From assembly GCA_030847615.1 (NCBI GenBank), contig JAUMIR010000001.1, positions 445,338,687 through 445,402,686 on the forward strand: a DNA stretch of 64,000 nt, in the 5' to 3' direction. The notes below the pieces were generated by a model. It was not told where the DNA came from. It was given only the letters and a program-made list of their open reading frames with translations, and did no database searches. Shown piece by piece: positions 31,601-46,600 of this stretch. The stretch is from Gambelia wislizenii. Taxonomy: Eukaryota; Chordata; Lepidosauria; Squamata; Crotaphytidae. The position numbers and the translations under genes are program-made. The number at the start of each line of letters is the position of its first letter. Within the stretch, counting starts at the first letter, position 1.

Positions 31601-34600
31601 CTAACCCTAAAGGATTGGAACCACAATAAGATGGTATTTTTCAAACCCATTCTTTTCAAGTGGTCAAGAAAGATCTCCTGGTTAGTAATATTGAACACCT
31701 CTGAAGAGATCAGCAGAACCAAAAAGACATACTCCCCCAGCCCCTGGTATAGATCATCTATCAGGCTGATCCAAGCTGCCTCAGTCCCCAATCTGAAGCC
31801 CGGTTAAAATACATCCAGATAATCCATCCAAGAACCAAGAGATTACCGTCACCTCATTTTCTTTTCCCTAAACTGGCAAGTTGAACATTGGTTGGAATAG
31901 TGTAATGCTGGTAGGACATTTTAATAAAAAATTTAGAGCATCCATCTTAAGGCTGAATGGCTTAACCTTCAAATATGCATTTACCATTCTCTGTACCCAC
32001 TTAGTAGACCACCTGTAATGGCTTTAATCAGCCAAGAAGGGCAACAGTCAAGAATATGTATGGCTGATTTTATACTATCAAGTATCTTGTCCACTTCTTC
32101 AGGTTATGTAGAATGAAATATATGGATTGCATCAGGATGAGCAAGTACTGTAAGAGACAGACATTAAAAACTGAAAACCTCAGATTGCAAATATGGGCTG
32201 CTTGACTTAGTGAAACAAAATTCCTCTTCCTATTAAAGATGAAAAGAATATTAAAATGCTTCAGGAGAAACAGAGAAAAGGGTGTTTTGAGTACTGGAAA
32301 ACCCCTTTCTCAGTCCCCCTCACTGCCAACAGACTTGCCTCCAAATGTCACATGGCAAGCAGGTACAGGAGAAAGGCCAGAAGAAAGGATCCTGGAAGGC
32401 TACATACAGCCTTCAACTTCTTGGCTGCCTTCCCCAGTCCTTGATGTCACATGGGATGTGCGTAGAGGAGAGCTGCAGAAGATTCTGGCAAACTACAGCC
32501 TTCAGATCCTTGGCTCCCCCTCCCTCAGTGTCACATAGAGCAAGCTAAGGGATCTCCCACCACCACCGCACTGCCAGACTTTCTCCCCATGCAAGACCTC
32601 TTCAAAAACTCCATAGTTTTCAAAGACAGCAGGGAGAAAATTGGTTAATTTAACAGAGCATATCTCTACTTTATTCTTTAAAATTATTTAAAATGAATAA
32701 TTTACCACAGCACATCCCTACTTCTTTCACATCAGTTAACATGAAGATAAAAAGTGCACATTCACATACATAATCTTGACTCTTCTTATATGATCTATTT
32801 TCAGATTCTTCTTATTTGTTTGTATTTGAAATTCATAATAATAAGAACAATTTGACTATATCAGTCTATATTTAAAGTGATACAATCTAATTTGTTGTTT
32901 TCAGTATATAATGCAATAAATGTACTGAATATCTATAATGTATTCCAAAATTCCAGGCTTCTATTCTTTCTAGAACCCAGAGACTGGTCAGATGCCACCT
33001 TCTAAACATGCATCTCAGACTCACAGATAATTGTACCCCATTCCCTTTCTGTGCTCCTCACGTCTCTGTCCCTGAACATGTCTGACACAGTGAAATAGCT
33101 ATATTCACTTGTGCCAGGGATCTTGTGGACAGGAGAATTTGGTCTTGGGGAAGTATGTGTGGAATCCATCTTCGTTCTAGTTGTATTCTGTGTTGTATCA
33201 TCACATCCATTTTCCTGGTTAATTTTGAGGATCATTACTACTTCATGAGGTTTTAATTTGATGAGTGACAAAAGTGACAGTGTTGTTCAGTAGAGAAGTC
33301 TGATCATATCCTGTTTCTTATGGAAGATTTATCTGTCTCAACACTTAGGTTTGATGGACCACGAGGAAGAGGCTTTGAGAGATTTGAATCTCCAAGACAG
33401 AGAGGGCCTCATTTTCAGGGCCAGCGTTTAGAAGGTCCACGGCCAAGGCTTCAAAAACAAAATATGGATGGATCTTCAGGCAAACAGGGAACTATCCCTC
33501 GGGGTCCAGCAGCAGCATTTTATTGTCCCTCAGGTTCATCGCAAATGCAGACTTCCCAAGCAAGTGGACCACGATGGAAAGGACCTAGACCTCCCCTGGG
33601 GCACCACAGTCATCAAGGAGAAAATAAAGAATCACTTACTGAAAAGACAAGCAGTCAGACAGTGGCAAATAAATCTAAATTTACACCAGATACAAAAGTC
33701 TCTGGCCCAGGTCAGCCTGATAAGGACTTGTCTACAGCACAACAAAATCTATCCAGAAAAGAGGGTGAAGTAATGTCAGAAGCAAAGAAGCAGAAATCAG
33801 CTGAGTCTGCATTGCAATCAGAAGCATCAAAAACATCTACTTCAACTGCTGTGCATCAGCCATCAGTTTCGTCACTTTCTCCAAAGGCAGGAGGGAAGAA
33901 AACATTACTACCATCTCCAGTAATAGGAAATAAAGATTTTAACTCCATGGAAAATAAACTGGCTTCAGAAAATAATCAGAACAAAGAACAGTCTAAACTG
34001 GAGAACAGGGAGAGGGGCCATATTAAACCAGGAGATAATCAGGCAAAAGGACCAGGTGGCAGAGGCAGGGGCCAGGGTAGAATAGAGGATACTAGAGGTA
34101 GGGGACGGGGCCGATTGGAAGATGTCAGGGGCAGGGGAGTGCCATATAGAGGTAGAGGTCAGACTAGAAATGTAGCTGGCAGAGATGTAAGCAGTGGACT
34201 AGGAAACCATGAGAAACTGTCAGAGAGCAGTTGGGAATCTGGGATGGGAGGACAGTCTGGCAACCAGGAAAGAACAGTGGGTAGGAGATCAAGCAGCCAG
34301 GAGAGAGGACTGGATCGGCAGGTAGGGAGTAGGGAGAGAGGCCCAGTCCGTCGAGCTAATAACCGGGAGAGAGACCTGGTCAGGAGACCTAGTAGCCGAG
34401 AGAGGGACCCACCGAGGAGACCTAGTAGTCGGGAGAGGGATCTGCACAGACCTGATGGAGATGGTATTGACAATTTACCTCACTTTTGTGAAGAACCAAC
34501 TAGACCTCCATGGACTTTTGGAGAGATTGGCATGGAAGAGACACATCCATTTGAATTCAGAGATGTTCCTCCCCTAGAGCGCAGGCGATTGGATGACTGG

Positions 34601-37600
34601 GATAGAGACAGATACTGGCATGAGCATGACCCGCGGTATCATGATGATCCTCTTGATCCATATGAGAGAGATGACTTATTACCACACCACCATCCATTGC
34701 CTCCACTTTCACCTCTGCCCCCTCTGCCTCCTTTACCTCCCTTGTCTGCTGATCTAGAGAGACGAGATCCATTTTGGGATGATTGGGAAAGGCCTATGGG
34801 TAGAGACAGGGAGATGGACAGAGATATGGACCGGATCAGAAGACCCTTGGATGTGTATGATCGTGAGTTAGAAAGAGACTGGGACAGAGATTACATAAGA
34901 CCATTGGACAGAGATCCATTGAGTCATGATCTGGACATACCTCCTCTTCCTCCATTGCCTCCCCTTCCTCCCCTTCCTCCTTTAGACAGATATCGTGAGG
35001 ATCGATGGTTGGATGAAAGAGAGAGAGATTTCTATGACAGAGATCCTAGAGACAGGGGAGAGCTTAGAATTCGAGAGTATCCAGAGAGACACGATACGTG
35101 GAGAGAACAGTCTGACTTCCCACCTGAAAGGGATTGGGAGAGGGAAAGGTTTTTAGATAGGTGGTACCAGGATGAAAGGGACAGATTCCCACCTTTAGAG
35201 GATCATATGGAACCACCACCTCTGCCACCACGGTCTGAATTGTTGGGAGAAGAGCCAAATGTACCCTCTGAGCAATCATTAGGAGGAGTAATGGTCCTTA
35301 GTCAAAGGCAACATGAAATAATCTTGAAAGCAGCCCAAGAGCTAAAAATGCTACGGTGAGTTGGTGCTCTGCTTGTCTATTTTGTTGCTCATATGTGCTT
35401 TTAAGTAGACCTGTGGAAACCCCATCACGGTATTCCTGGCAAGATTTTTTCAGAAGATGTTCGCCATTGTCTTTTCTAAGACAGAGAGTGTAATTTGCCC
35501 AAGGTCACCCAGTGGGTCTCTGTGGCTGACTGGGGATTCAAACCCTGGTCTCCCAGAGTCCTAGCCCATCACTCTAGCCACTACATCACACTGTGGTACT
35601 TGTTTATTTATTTTAGAAATGTTTTCCTTTTTTTAGGCTCCTCCCCTCAACACCCTTATATGTTGCACATCAGAGTGGCAGATAGCTATACATAATTCTG
35701 GTCACTATTATATATGCAAGTACGAAGTTAGGATTGTAAGGCTGATATTCTTGAGTTATCAGTCATTGAGATAACTGTGCTTTAATTTTTATCAAGTTAA
35801 GAAACTTACAACATTTTTAAAATGTCAGAGATTCATCCATAGTATCAAGAAAAGTTGTGGGCAGAAGAAATGGTAGAAGAAATTGGGATAGCATAGCTGG
35901 TGGATATAATTCCTGTACTGAACCTGACCCCCCCCCGCCCAAAAAAAGCTTCCCCCCCCCCTTTCTGAATGTGGCCGGAGCCGTTTCCTGAATCACAGCT
36001 GTTCTGTGGGCCTTGTGTGCTTGGTCACTTTGGCCAGGAATAAGTTGGTCAGGAAAGCTTTGTGGTGGCCATGGCATTTAAAGATACTGGGAAAGCATAC
36101 TGTGGAACAGGAAGTAGAAATTCATCACCTCAGAATTACCTTGACCAGTAAGAGGAGATTATCACACACTGAAAATATCCCAGGACAGGGACGACAGGAG
36201 ATCACTAAAAGGCTTATCTTTTAGACAACAACGTCCCCGTTCTGGGATGCTCCCGTTCTGCTTCTGTTCCTCCCCACTTCCTCTTATTCACGGGAAAATC
36301 CGTGAATAAGAAGCCTGTTCCGTTATCATAACAGAATGATGAGCGAGTGAACAGGAGCCCCGTTCTGCTCCCAGGATGACAATGGAATGTGACGTCACCG
36401 GGAGGTCCATGCCGGAGAATTCTGGGTTTGATTGGGACAGCCAGGTAGATGACACCCTTCCCTCCCCCCCCCCCAGTTACTTGGGCTTTTATTTTTCTGT
36501 TTTGGGGCTTTTTTTTATTTTTCACGTTTTGTTTTTATTTTTAAATTTCTCGCGAGAATGAGCGGGATTTGGCTTCACTGCAGTAAAAGCAGTTTTACGA
36601 CAGAGATAGTTTCCAGGGACCCGTGTGATAATCTCCATAATATGAAGTCTCTAGAAAAGGTCTGTGCAGTTCTGATAGGAGGTACTAAGGAGAAGAACGT
36701 ATACGAAAGCAATGTGAGGCCATCATTTTGGTATATATTAGGAATTTGACCTGAAGATTTTTTAGCTAGGAAATCAAGATATTTTTTTTCTCTCAACATC
36801 GAGATGACTGCTACAAAAATCCTAAGTTTGAGTTTGCTTAAAAAGAAACACCATTTGGCAGCTAAATGTTTTTTGCAACATGCTAATTACCTGGTTTTGG
36901 TTCTGAGTAAATTACTATATTTGATTGACAGCATTTATTCTTAAAAAGTATTATCCTGTTTCTTTTGTCAAATGATAGGATGGCTAATGATAAACTAACA
37001 AAAATCCAAGCAGAATAAAATGGGGGTGGGGGGGACAAAGACCAACAATAGAACTGATAACATTTCAATCTAAAATGTCTTACAAAGTATTCAGGTTTTA
37101 GTCTGCTGCCAAATACCCCAGACAAGCCTTCCTGAAAAAGGCATAGTGTTCATGTCATGATTTAAAATGTGTATGCTTTGGTTTCATTGCTGGTTCTTGA
37201 AAGGATTTTAAGAAAATAATGTATTTTTGATTCTACAGAGAACAGAAAGAACATATGCACCATATGGAAGAATATGTTCCTGAACACCAAATACCTGAAT
37301 TGCCACCACAGGAAATGTCTAGATCACAGAGTACAGCGAGTAGGGAGGATAATTTTCAGGTAAATTAAGCACTGCTATGAACAAAACTGGGCAAGTGTGA
37401 CTGATATGATTCATATGTTTTTTGGTATATTTTTACAAAAAGATTTTAAAACTTGGTTTCCTGCCCAAAAGAGGTCCAACGTAGAGCTAGGAGCTAACAT
37501 AAATGAGAATCATAAAAATATTGTATAAGTGTCATCCTATTAAATAATTTACCCAAAAAAAGTCAGAATTAAAAGAAATAACCATAAATACCTAGCTTAA

Positions 37601-40600
37601 CAATCACGTTTATTATTGTTGTTATTGATTCTGAACATTTCTTTCTGGGGGATCTCTGCTAGGAAAAAAATTCATCATCTCATTCCAGCAGATTGTTTTA
37701 AATTCAGTTCCAACATCAGTATTTTCAGTAGATACAGAATCTTCGAGCTGAATTGTGTATGAACAAAGCACTCAAGGAGAAGATACTTAACTAGTGCCAC
37801 TTCTTCATCACCAACCCTCACCTCAGTGACCTATTACATGCTGTTCCAGTGCTTCCCTCACCCCGCAGGAGTGGGGTTTCAAGGGGTTTCAGGAGGAAGG
37901 AAGAAATGTGAAAACCTGTTCTAGATCCATAACAACCGGAGCTAGGCATTACCAATAGTACTGTTTAATTTCACTGCAAGAAATGCCATGCAACATTTCC
38001 CTTTCTGAAGAGACATTCTTGATTTATGGAATTGATTAGTCTAATTTATTGTTATAATTTGTAGTCTACCTTTCATTCAAAAAGGAAGCCTAAGGTGACT
38101 TAAAATAGTCCAAATAATAATAATCCAAATCATAGAAATAAAATGTAATTTGAAAAGTGCCATAAAGTAGTAGATTCAGCAGTTATTCCAGACTTTTTTG
38201 CCCAAACCAAATTTATTTTACCTGTCTTTTAGAAGGTTACATGGCAGGTCCTTTGGCAGGTGCCTTTTGGAAAGCAACTGCACAACTGCATAATGTAGCA
38301 TTATTATAGAAATGACTGGTTTTCCTCTCTATATTCCAAAAGCTATGCAAATGGGAATCTTCCTTGCAAGTTTATCAAAAGACAAGAAGGCAATTGGCTG
38401 CAGATGGGTCTTCGCAACAAAGCAAAATGCAGAAGGGGAGATTGAAAGATACAAAGCCAGACTTGTAGCTAAAGGTTACAATCAGCAATTTGGAGAAGAT
38501 TTTCATGAAACTTTCTCCCTAGTAGTTACACAACTATTAGAACCTTATTGGAAGCTGCAACAGCCAATAAGGTTCTAATAGTTCTGTATGTAACTACTGG
38601 GGAGAAAGTTTCATGAAAATCTTCTCCAAAATGCTGGTTGTAACCTTTAGCTACAAGTCTGGCTTTGTATCTTTCTATCTCCCCTTCTGCATTTTGCTTT
38701 GTTGTGAAGACCCATCTATAAGTGCCATGTCGACTCAAAAGAACCTCAGTCAGGAGGCTTCTTATGAAGGCCTTAGTAGCCAAGGGAGAATATGGGAAAT
38801 TCCCTCTGTAAGATACCCAGGCTCCAGGAGCTAAGGGCTTTATAGGTTATCATCATAATCTTTAATAGATTTGGGAAACAACCAGTATCCATTACAATTA
38901 CCAGATTGAGAGCAGGGCCGCTTCACATAATACTGGCCATTTTCTAAACTATATTGAATGTCAATTCCATATAGAGCAGCAGGGTAGGGAAATTTCTCTT
39001 AGGTCAAGGACCAAAATCATTTTCAGGTAAGTTCTTGAGGAGCGTGCATTCCAGAGGTGGACATGGCAAAGGCAAAAGTGGTGAGCAAAAATACCAGTCT
39101 GTTTGGCTCTTAATGCCATTAAGTCAACCTTAGGGGTGCATTTCAGTCTTTCTGAGTGATAAAAAAACTGAACAACATCTGAGAAATCACCAAATTATGG
39201 AGTCATGAAGAAGGGTGCGTGTCCATCTGGGGAACACGAGAGGCCAGGTTGAAATAGCAGGAGGGACCAGATTGGGCCCAGAGACTAAGGTTCACTCCTA
39301 TTCTGACAGTGTATTGGAGTAACTGATCTTTGAATTCATCATGGCGTGAATGATGGCCACTTAGATCCTTATTCTTGAATGAAAGGATCTACTCTCAGAC
39401 CCGAAACTACAGGTAACTAAACTAACTATGGTTAATTTTAAAACAAAACAGCTGCAGAAAGCATGGTTCAAAATTGATTTGTTTTCAAACTTAAGTCAAT
39501 GCTGACGTTATTTTGTTGTTCTAGGCAACAACTAGCAATTAACAAATGAAGAAAGGTCTAAACTCTCCCTTCTTTCTGGGTGGGAGAAATAGGGAAGATC
39601 ATTTAAGCCAGAGACTTGTTCTGTCTTCTTAACATAAGTTGTGTTAAGTCACGGTTTAGCTTGACATGCTTACACATCCATGATCTGTTAACATTGTTTA
39701 TAAGACTGTTAGTTTATAAATCTTTTATTTAGAAGTTTCCTTTTCTCTAGGCCTCTTCTGAAATGCAAGCTCAGGTCCCAATAGAGAATCAACCTATTCA
39801 GCCTACTCCAGCTGTAATTATAAAGCCACCAGTCTTGTTTCGAAAGCCTGCCCCAAGCCAGCTACCAACCGCCAAGCCAGCTACTCCAGTGGCAAAGCCC
39901 TCTGCCTCATCTGTGAGGCCACCTATTCTAGCTACAAAAGGTCCTCAGCAAGCAGCAAAGCTTCCTGTTCCACCAACACAGCCAAATGCTCCAATTCCCA
40001 TTTCATCTGCAGCACCCACACTTGTTGCAGCTCCTATGGTAAAGTCATCACCTAGCATGAGCAAAGAGCGTTGGGATGAAGATTCTTTCCAGGGACTTTG
40101 GGACAGCAATGAAGATAAAGGTTTAAAATCAGAGTATGACTCACCTACATCAGATCCCTCATCAGCAGTCCCAGCATCCATTGCTCCAGGAATGGGACAG
40201 TTTTCTAAGCAATCGATTATTCATCAGACAGTTGATTATGGACATGGACATAGTCATGGTCAAGGTGAAATCTGTTAAATTTTGTTAATGCTACTTAACT
40301 TACTAATAATGCCTGAAGCATGAAAAATACTATTTTCTTCAGAGGAGCACCACAGATTTCATTCTGTGCATTCTAAATTAGAAGTTTATGCACATATAGG
40401 AAAATTGATGTTAAGTCTGATACTCTTCTCCCTTTAATCTTAGTCACCTATTAGGGTTTTTTACTTACGTGAGAAAGAGTCCTTGTTTATACGCCTTGTT
40501 GAGTAGGAGTGAGTTGCTTCATATTGCACTCCCCTCCAAATTCACCAGGAGCTGCACTACTGAATTCAGTCAAGGGAAATAAGCTGGCATTTCCCTTTAA

Positions 40601-43600
40601 AGCGTGGTGTGTGAGGAATGCTTCCCTAAAGTCCTAATCACCTGGTAAACAAGGAATATATTCCCTGCATGTCTTGTTTAAAAGGAAGAGGCCAACTCCA
40701 CCCCACACCCACACATGCTGCCTTACCACCAAAATTAAACAACACAGTACTGGAGCTGGGGGGAAGCTGCAACTGCCTTTAAAACAAGGCACACAGGCAA
40801 TATGCACATTGTTTTTGTGAGAAGAGCTGATTTGTTGTAAATGGAAGTGCCAGCTCCTGATGACTTCTACAAATCCCAGTCATCTTGTAAATAAGATGGA
40901 TGTTCTTCACATGCAGCTTATTTTAAAAAGCAGGATGCTGGACTAGCTTAAAGCGAGACACTTCTTGGCTTCATTGAAATGGTTCTTATTGCTTTTAATA
41001 ATCATTGCTTCTTAATAATTACTTTTTTATGCTTTTGTTGGAATATACAGCTGCTTGGCAGATTGCCACTGCACCACAGTATCTTCCTACTTGCATGCCC
41101 AATATCTGTTCGCTCAAAGCAGGTGGGATTTGGGTTGCTGTGAGGGTTCCTGGTCAGAAACAGAGCTTTATGCTTTGTGTATCTGCCAAAGAAGCCTTAT
41201 TGGCCTTTTCTGCTTTGTTTTTGTATACAAAAATATTAAATGTGAATGAGTTGTAGTGTTGCTAAGGAGTTTTTCTCCCTATAGATATTTTCTCAAGAGC
41301 TTTAGTTAGCTAATGTCTGTTTTTAATTTAATTAAGCCGCCTTGGGTCCCGTTTTGGGAGAAAGGCAAGGTATAAAGTTTAATAAATAAACAAACAAATA
41401 AAATATTTGTAAGGCAAAACATGAAATCTTTATGCTGTGTTCAGTTTGTTGACCTAAATGATTCCTGTAGCTCATTTTTATTTTTTATTTTTAAATGGCA
41501 GATAGCTGTTGCCTCATCTGGAGCCATTGCCTTTATTAAAGAAAAGATAAATGTGTTGAAAGAAGGAGTCTTTGGGAATATCTTTACTAATACTATTTCC
41601 AATTTATATTTAACAGACATTAATACCAGTAAAGGTGGACAAATTCCTTATGGGGAACGAATAACTCTCCGTTCAGAACCTCCTCATGAGAGGCAGTCCT
41701 TTTCAAAAGGTGCGTATATCTTTGCTGTCTCTATGAGGAAGGCAGGCATCACTTTAATATTTGGTAGTGTTATTCTCTTGTTTTATAACAAGGGGATTTA
41801 AAAGCTTCCCCATGCTTTGGATTTTTAAAAATATTTAGTTAGGGCTCTTCTAGAGATATAGAAGATTATAGCCGCCCCGATTGTTTTAACAGAGGGGCGG
41901 GGTATAAATAAATTTTATTATTATTATTATTATATATAGATGTGGTGGTTGAGTTCAGGATTCTGCTGCGATACGAGAGTTCAGGGGGGGATGTAGAATT
42001 CAGGAGTTTTTTTTAATATCCTTGTATATTTTTAAAAAGTCCTACACATAAGAAAACTGGCACAACAGAGAGAGTTAACATAGTCTTATCCGTGATTAAA
42101 TAGTTTTCTTAAAGGTCGTGTTTAATATGAGAAAGCTTCTTCACTCTTTTTCTGTGTTACCTACAGGAGAGTTCTTTAAAATACTTTTGACTTCCTTTTT
42201 CCAGAACATCCAAGCCAGCGGGATCGATACATGAAGGAAAGAGAAAATTATTTTGAGCGGCAAAATAATACCAGTTCAGATCACAGAGATTTCAGGAGAG
42301 AGCGAGAGCCATATAGGGATCGCATTTCTGGAGACCATGAACGGGAGAGATTTGACAAAGAACGCTATCCACGAGAACGAGAAGACAGGTACATAGTGTA
42401 GAAGTAATTGGATACAAAAGTGTGTCTCCATAGGTTGTTGTCTTGTTGCAGTGAGCATCTTTCCTCATTCAGCATTTTTGTTTAAAATTCTTAATTTAGG
42501 CAAGTTTATTTTTTTGTTTTTGCTGTTGTGTGCCTTTAAGTTGTTTCCGACGTACAGCAACCCTAAGGCAAACCTATCACAGGGTTTTCTTGGCACGATT
42601 TGTTCATCCAGCAACTGAATACACAAATTTACATGCTAATCCTCTTCAACAGGGTCTCACAGTATATAAACCCCACACACCCTCACTGCCACCATTCTCT
42701 GAAGATGCCAGCCACAGATGCAGGCGAAACATCAGGAATAAACCCTTCTAGAACATGGCCTCACAGCCTGGAAAAAAACCACAAAAAGCCTATGTTCAGA
42801 GGGAATTTGCCTTTGCCTCCCTCTAAGGCTAAGAAAGTATGACTTGCATAGGGTCACCCAGTGGGTTTCCATGGCCAAACGGGAATTCAAACCCTAGTCT
42901 CCAGAGTCATAATCCAATGCTCAAACCACTACACCACATTGGCTACAATTGGGCTGCTGTAACACATATCGCAAATTGTAGTTTGTGTTCTTTGGATTAT
43001 ATAGTAAACTGTTTTACAGTGGTAGAGTGGCTAATTGCTGCTTACCCTTGGAAATTTGTTTGATCATTCATTTTTAAAAACAGGGATAGTAAGTGCTTCT
43101 GGATTCCAGGAGATCAGTCAGCAGTTTCCTATGGCGTGTATTGTTTGGGGTGTGCATACTAGAGTATATTCATTGCATCTAAAAGTAGCATATCAGTTTG
43201 GCCAGGAATTAGATGATCAGAGAGCCTTGTGTACATATCAATAGAATGTATGTAATAGCCTAGGAATTCATGCTGTATGTGTTAACAAAATACTGTCCTC
43301 ATTTGGCAGGCCATCTCCTTCAAGAACTCAGTCTCACCGTGACAAAGACCATTCAAACTCAAGGAGGGGAGGATTTGAAAGGCAGCAATATGAGAGGAAA
43401 CCAGATCGTCCATCCTATGATCATGGGCCTCCCATGTTTGGAGGTATAATTCTTGAACCTTGAAGAAATTATAGAATCAGATATCGTGCAGGTTAAAATG
43501 AAGAATCATATATCATCTTGATTGATCCAACATGACTCATTGGAAAAGATTATAGTGCTTGCTGAAGAGGATGGCAGTAGGGAAAGAGGAAGACCATGTT

Positions 43601-46600
43601 ACAGATGAATTGATTAAAGGAAGCCATGGCCCTAAGTTAATAAGGTCCAAGCAGGGCTGTTGATGACTGGGGCTCATGGAGTTCTCTCATTCATAGGGTT
43701 GCTATAAGTCAAAGCCAGTTTGAAGCCAGTAACTAAATAAGACTTTCAAGGGTTGAAGGCAGCGCTTTAGACTTGTTCCAGTTAGATAGAAGAATGTGTT
43801 CAAATGATGCAAAAATATGCTCATGTACTTAACTTGCATAATATGTGTAGTTTACAGAATCCACTCTTTCTTGTGGCAGAATTCTGTTTTGAATGCATTA
43901 TGTAAAATTGTCTTTTGAAGCCATGCTAAACAATGCTATAGAGAGATTTTATGCCTTGTGATTTTTGAGACTTTTCCAGTCACACCCACTCATTCTGTGA
44001 CTGTACCCAATTCAAACAACATCTTTAAATTTCCAGGTTAAGTAAGATCATTAATTATTACACATTAAAAATGAAGCCATGGTTTAGATCACATTTCAAA
44101 TAGCCTAAGTGTCTCATAAGTCTTGTCTGCCCCAGGTTTTGAAACATTATTTTGAAATGGATTAACTGCCCTGGTGGCGCAGTGGTTAAATGCCAGTACT
44201 GCAAGCCACCACGTTGCAAGTTCGATTCCAGAGGGCTCCAAGTTTCACTCAGCCTTCCATCCTTTCGTAGGTCGGTAAAATGAGTACCCAGCTTGTGGGG
44301 GCAATTAGCTAACACACATTGGAAACTGCTTAATGCAGTGTAGATGTGTAAACTGCTGTTGCTTAAAACAATTTGTAAGCTGCTTTGATAGCCTTTGTGG
44401 CTGAAGAGCAGGGTATAAATACCTAAATAAATTAAATAAATAAATAAACAGAATTTCTGTAGTTAGAAAACTTAAATTGCCAGAGCACATTTTTAGCAGG
44501 GAAAAAAGGAACTATCTTGTCACAGAATACTGTTTTTTAATCTAATTTTCTTTTTTTCCTTTTTTGTGTAAATTTCATGTTTAGGTGACCGGAGAAATTA
44601 CACTGACGATAGAATGCCCATTTCTGCTCCATCAATGCCTCGACAGCCACCACCTGCCCCTCGCGTAGAGAGAAAACCAGAATCTAAAAATGTGGATGAT
44701 ATACTGAAGTCACCTGGGCGGGAAAGTAGACCAGAGAGGGTAGGTATTGGGAAATCTGGCTTTCTAATCTTGAGTAACAAAATGTGAAAGAAGTTAACAC
44801 TTTGCTAACATGTATGCAACACCTAATTGTAGATTCCCTTGCCTTTCAGTATTCTATGGATCTGTGAAAGTACATTAGAATTCAGCAAGGGTACTCAATA
44901 AGTATGGATGCATTTCTTCTCTCCAGGTGCTGGGCATCTGCACTCACAATAATCCTCTATATTAATTTGCCTCTCAGTGTAGGTGCTGCAATTATGAAAG
45001 TAAACCTCATATAGGGACCTCCATCGGTTGAGTGGCGAGCAAGGGGAATTGCCATTCACTTGAGCCACCTCCCTCTGCTAAGATGCCTGTGTGATGTTGC
45101 TGAATTCTGTAGTTGCAAAATTTAATGTTGTCACAGAATTCTTTCATCAGATACCTGCATGCTAAAAGTTAAGAAGCTGGGTCTTATATCCTTTGCCCTT
45201 AATGAGGACTAGGATTTAGTTGGAGTCTGTGAATGGGAAGAAAGGACAGAGCTTAACAGAAGAGTGGCTTATAAATATTATCATTGTGTTAATATCTAAT
45301 GTTTCCATAATATCTTACTTTTCAAATATGTTCTTCATCTCTGCTCTCTAACATTCCTATTTTTTTTCCAGTCTGTCTGAATTGCCTGTCTTTTGGAATT
45401 CTTCCTTAAAAGATAACTTTTTGCAAGAAGGTCCAACCTAAACATTCCAGAACAGTAATAGACATGTATGGCTAAGGATTGAATTCTGCTAAGAGGGCCT
45501 TCCTCTTTAGCCCACCAGTGGGAGCAAAACACTGTGTGAGGATGTGGGAACAGGCCTTCTTTGTTGTGACACATTAGTTTTGGAATCCCCTTCTCATGGG
45601 ACACCTTAGGTTTTTAATTAAAGCCTTTGCACCTTAATGATCTCATCCAAATCTGTATACAGTGAATAACTATTTTGTCTACTGCATACTCATTATTCAA
45701 CTCAGTAGGTGTCCAGTCTTTCACTTATGTGGTCTTTGTTTTAGATTGTCATTATCATGCGAGGATTGCCAGGCAGTGGAAAGACCCATGTTGCAAAGCT
45801 CATCAGGGTGAGTAGCTAACCAGCAGCTTTCTTTATGTCATCAATCTTTTACTGAAGAGTAGAACTTAATTACATCTTGCTCTCAGCCATCTCTGTTTAT
45901 AGTTTCCTTTATATCTCAGTTCAGAGCACAAACTCACATATTTTGGGTATCCTTTTCCAGTGATATAAAGCATAGCAACTGGGTTGACTGGAAGCATGAA
46001 AACACCATGTTCTCTTACTAACTGGAGTGGGCTCCAGCTAAGGCTCTGTATGCCCCAAGATGGAACACTTGCATGTGAATGTAAACTGGTTTTCTTTTCT
46101 GTTTCTTTCCCAGGATAAGGAAGTAGAATGTGGAGGAGCTGCACCTAGAGTGCTTAGCTTGGATGACTATTTTATTACTGAAGTAGAAAAAGAAGAGAGA
46201 GACCCTGATACAAAGAAAAGAATAAAAAAGAAGGTACTTTTTATACATGATCCATTTGTCAATTGTTTTTTAGGTTAACTTCTCAATAAGGTACTGCATG
46301 TACTACAATAACATTCATGATCAGCAAGACAACCTTGGGTCATTCCTAGAGTATTCTAAGCCCCAAATGTATTGTGTGACATACGCTTTATTTGGTTTTG
46401 GGGATTGGACTAAATGATGACAATTTGGGAGCAGTTGTCACAAGTATGATTCTTATGAACCAATTATTACCTGATAAGTCTTCTGGCATTTTCCAGCATT
46501 TACAGGGGTGATTTACAGTGCCTGGTGGATCTGAATGAGAGTTGTAATCAAAATATCTCGAGGTTGAGCTGGAGCCTCCCTGAAAGCCCACTTGGTCCCT

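Noticed and set aside
33320..33348. Upstream ATG extending the visible exon 4 frame
   Set aside because: The bases before 33349 are intronic (branch/pyrimidine region and acceptor); the exon start is fixed by the Arg codon shared with 28665.
34159..34473. Minus-strand Leu/Ser-rich open frame inside the YLPM1 RGG/RS exon
   Set aside because: It is the antisense of repeated Arg/Ser/Glu codons; a shadow of the host exon.
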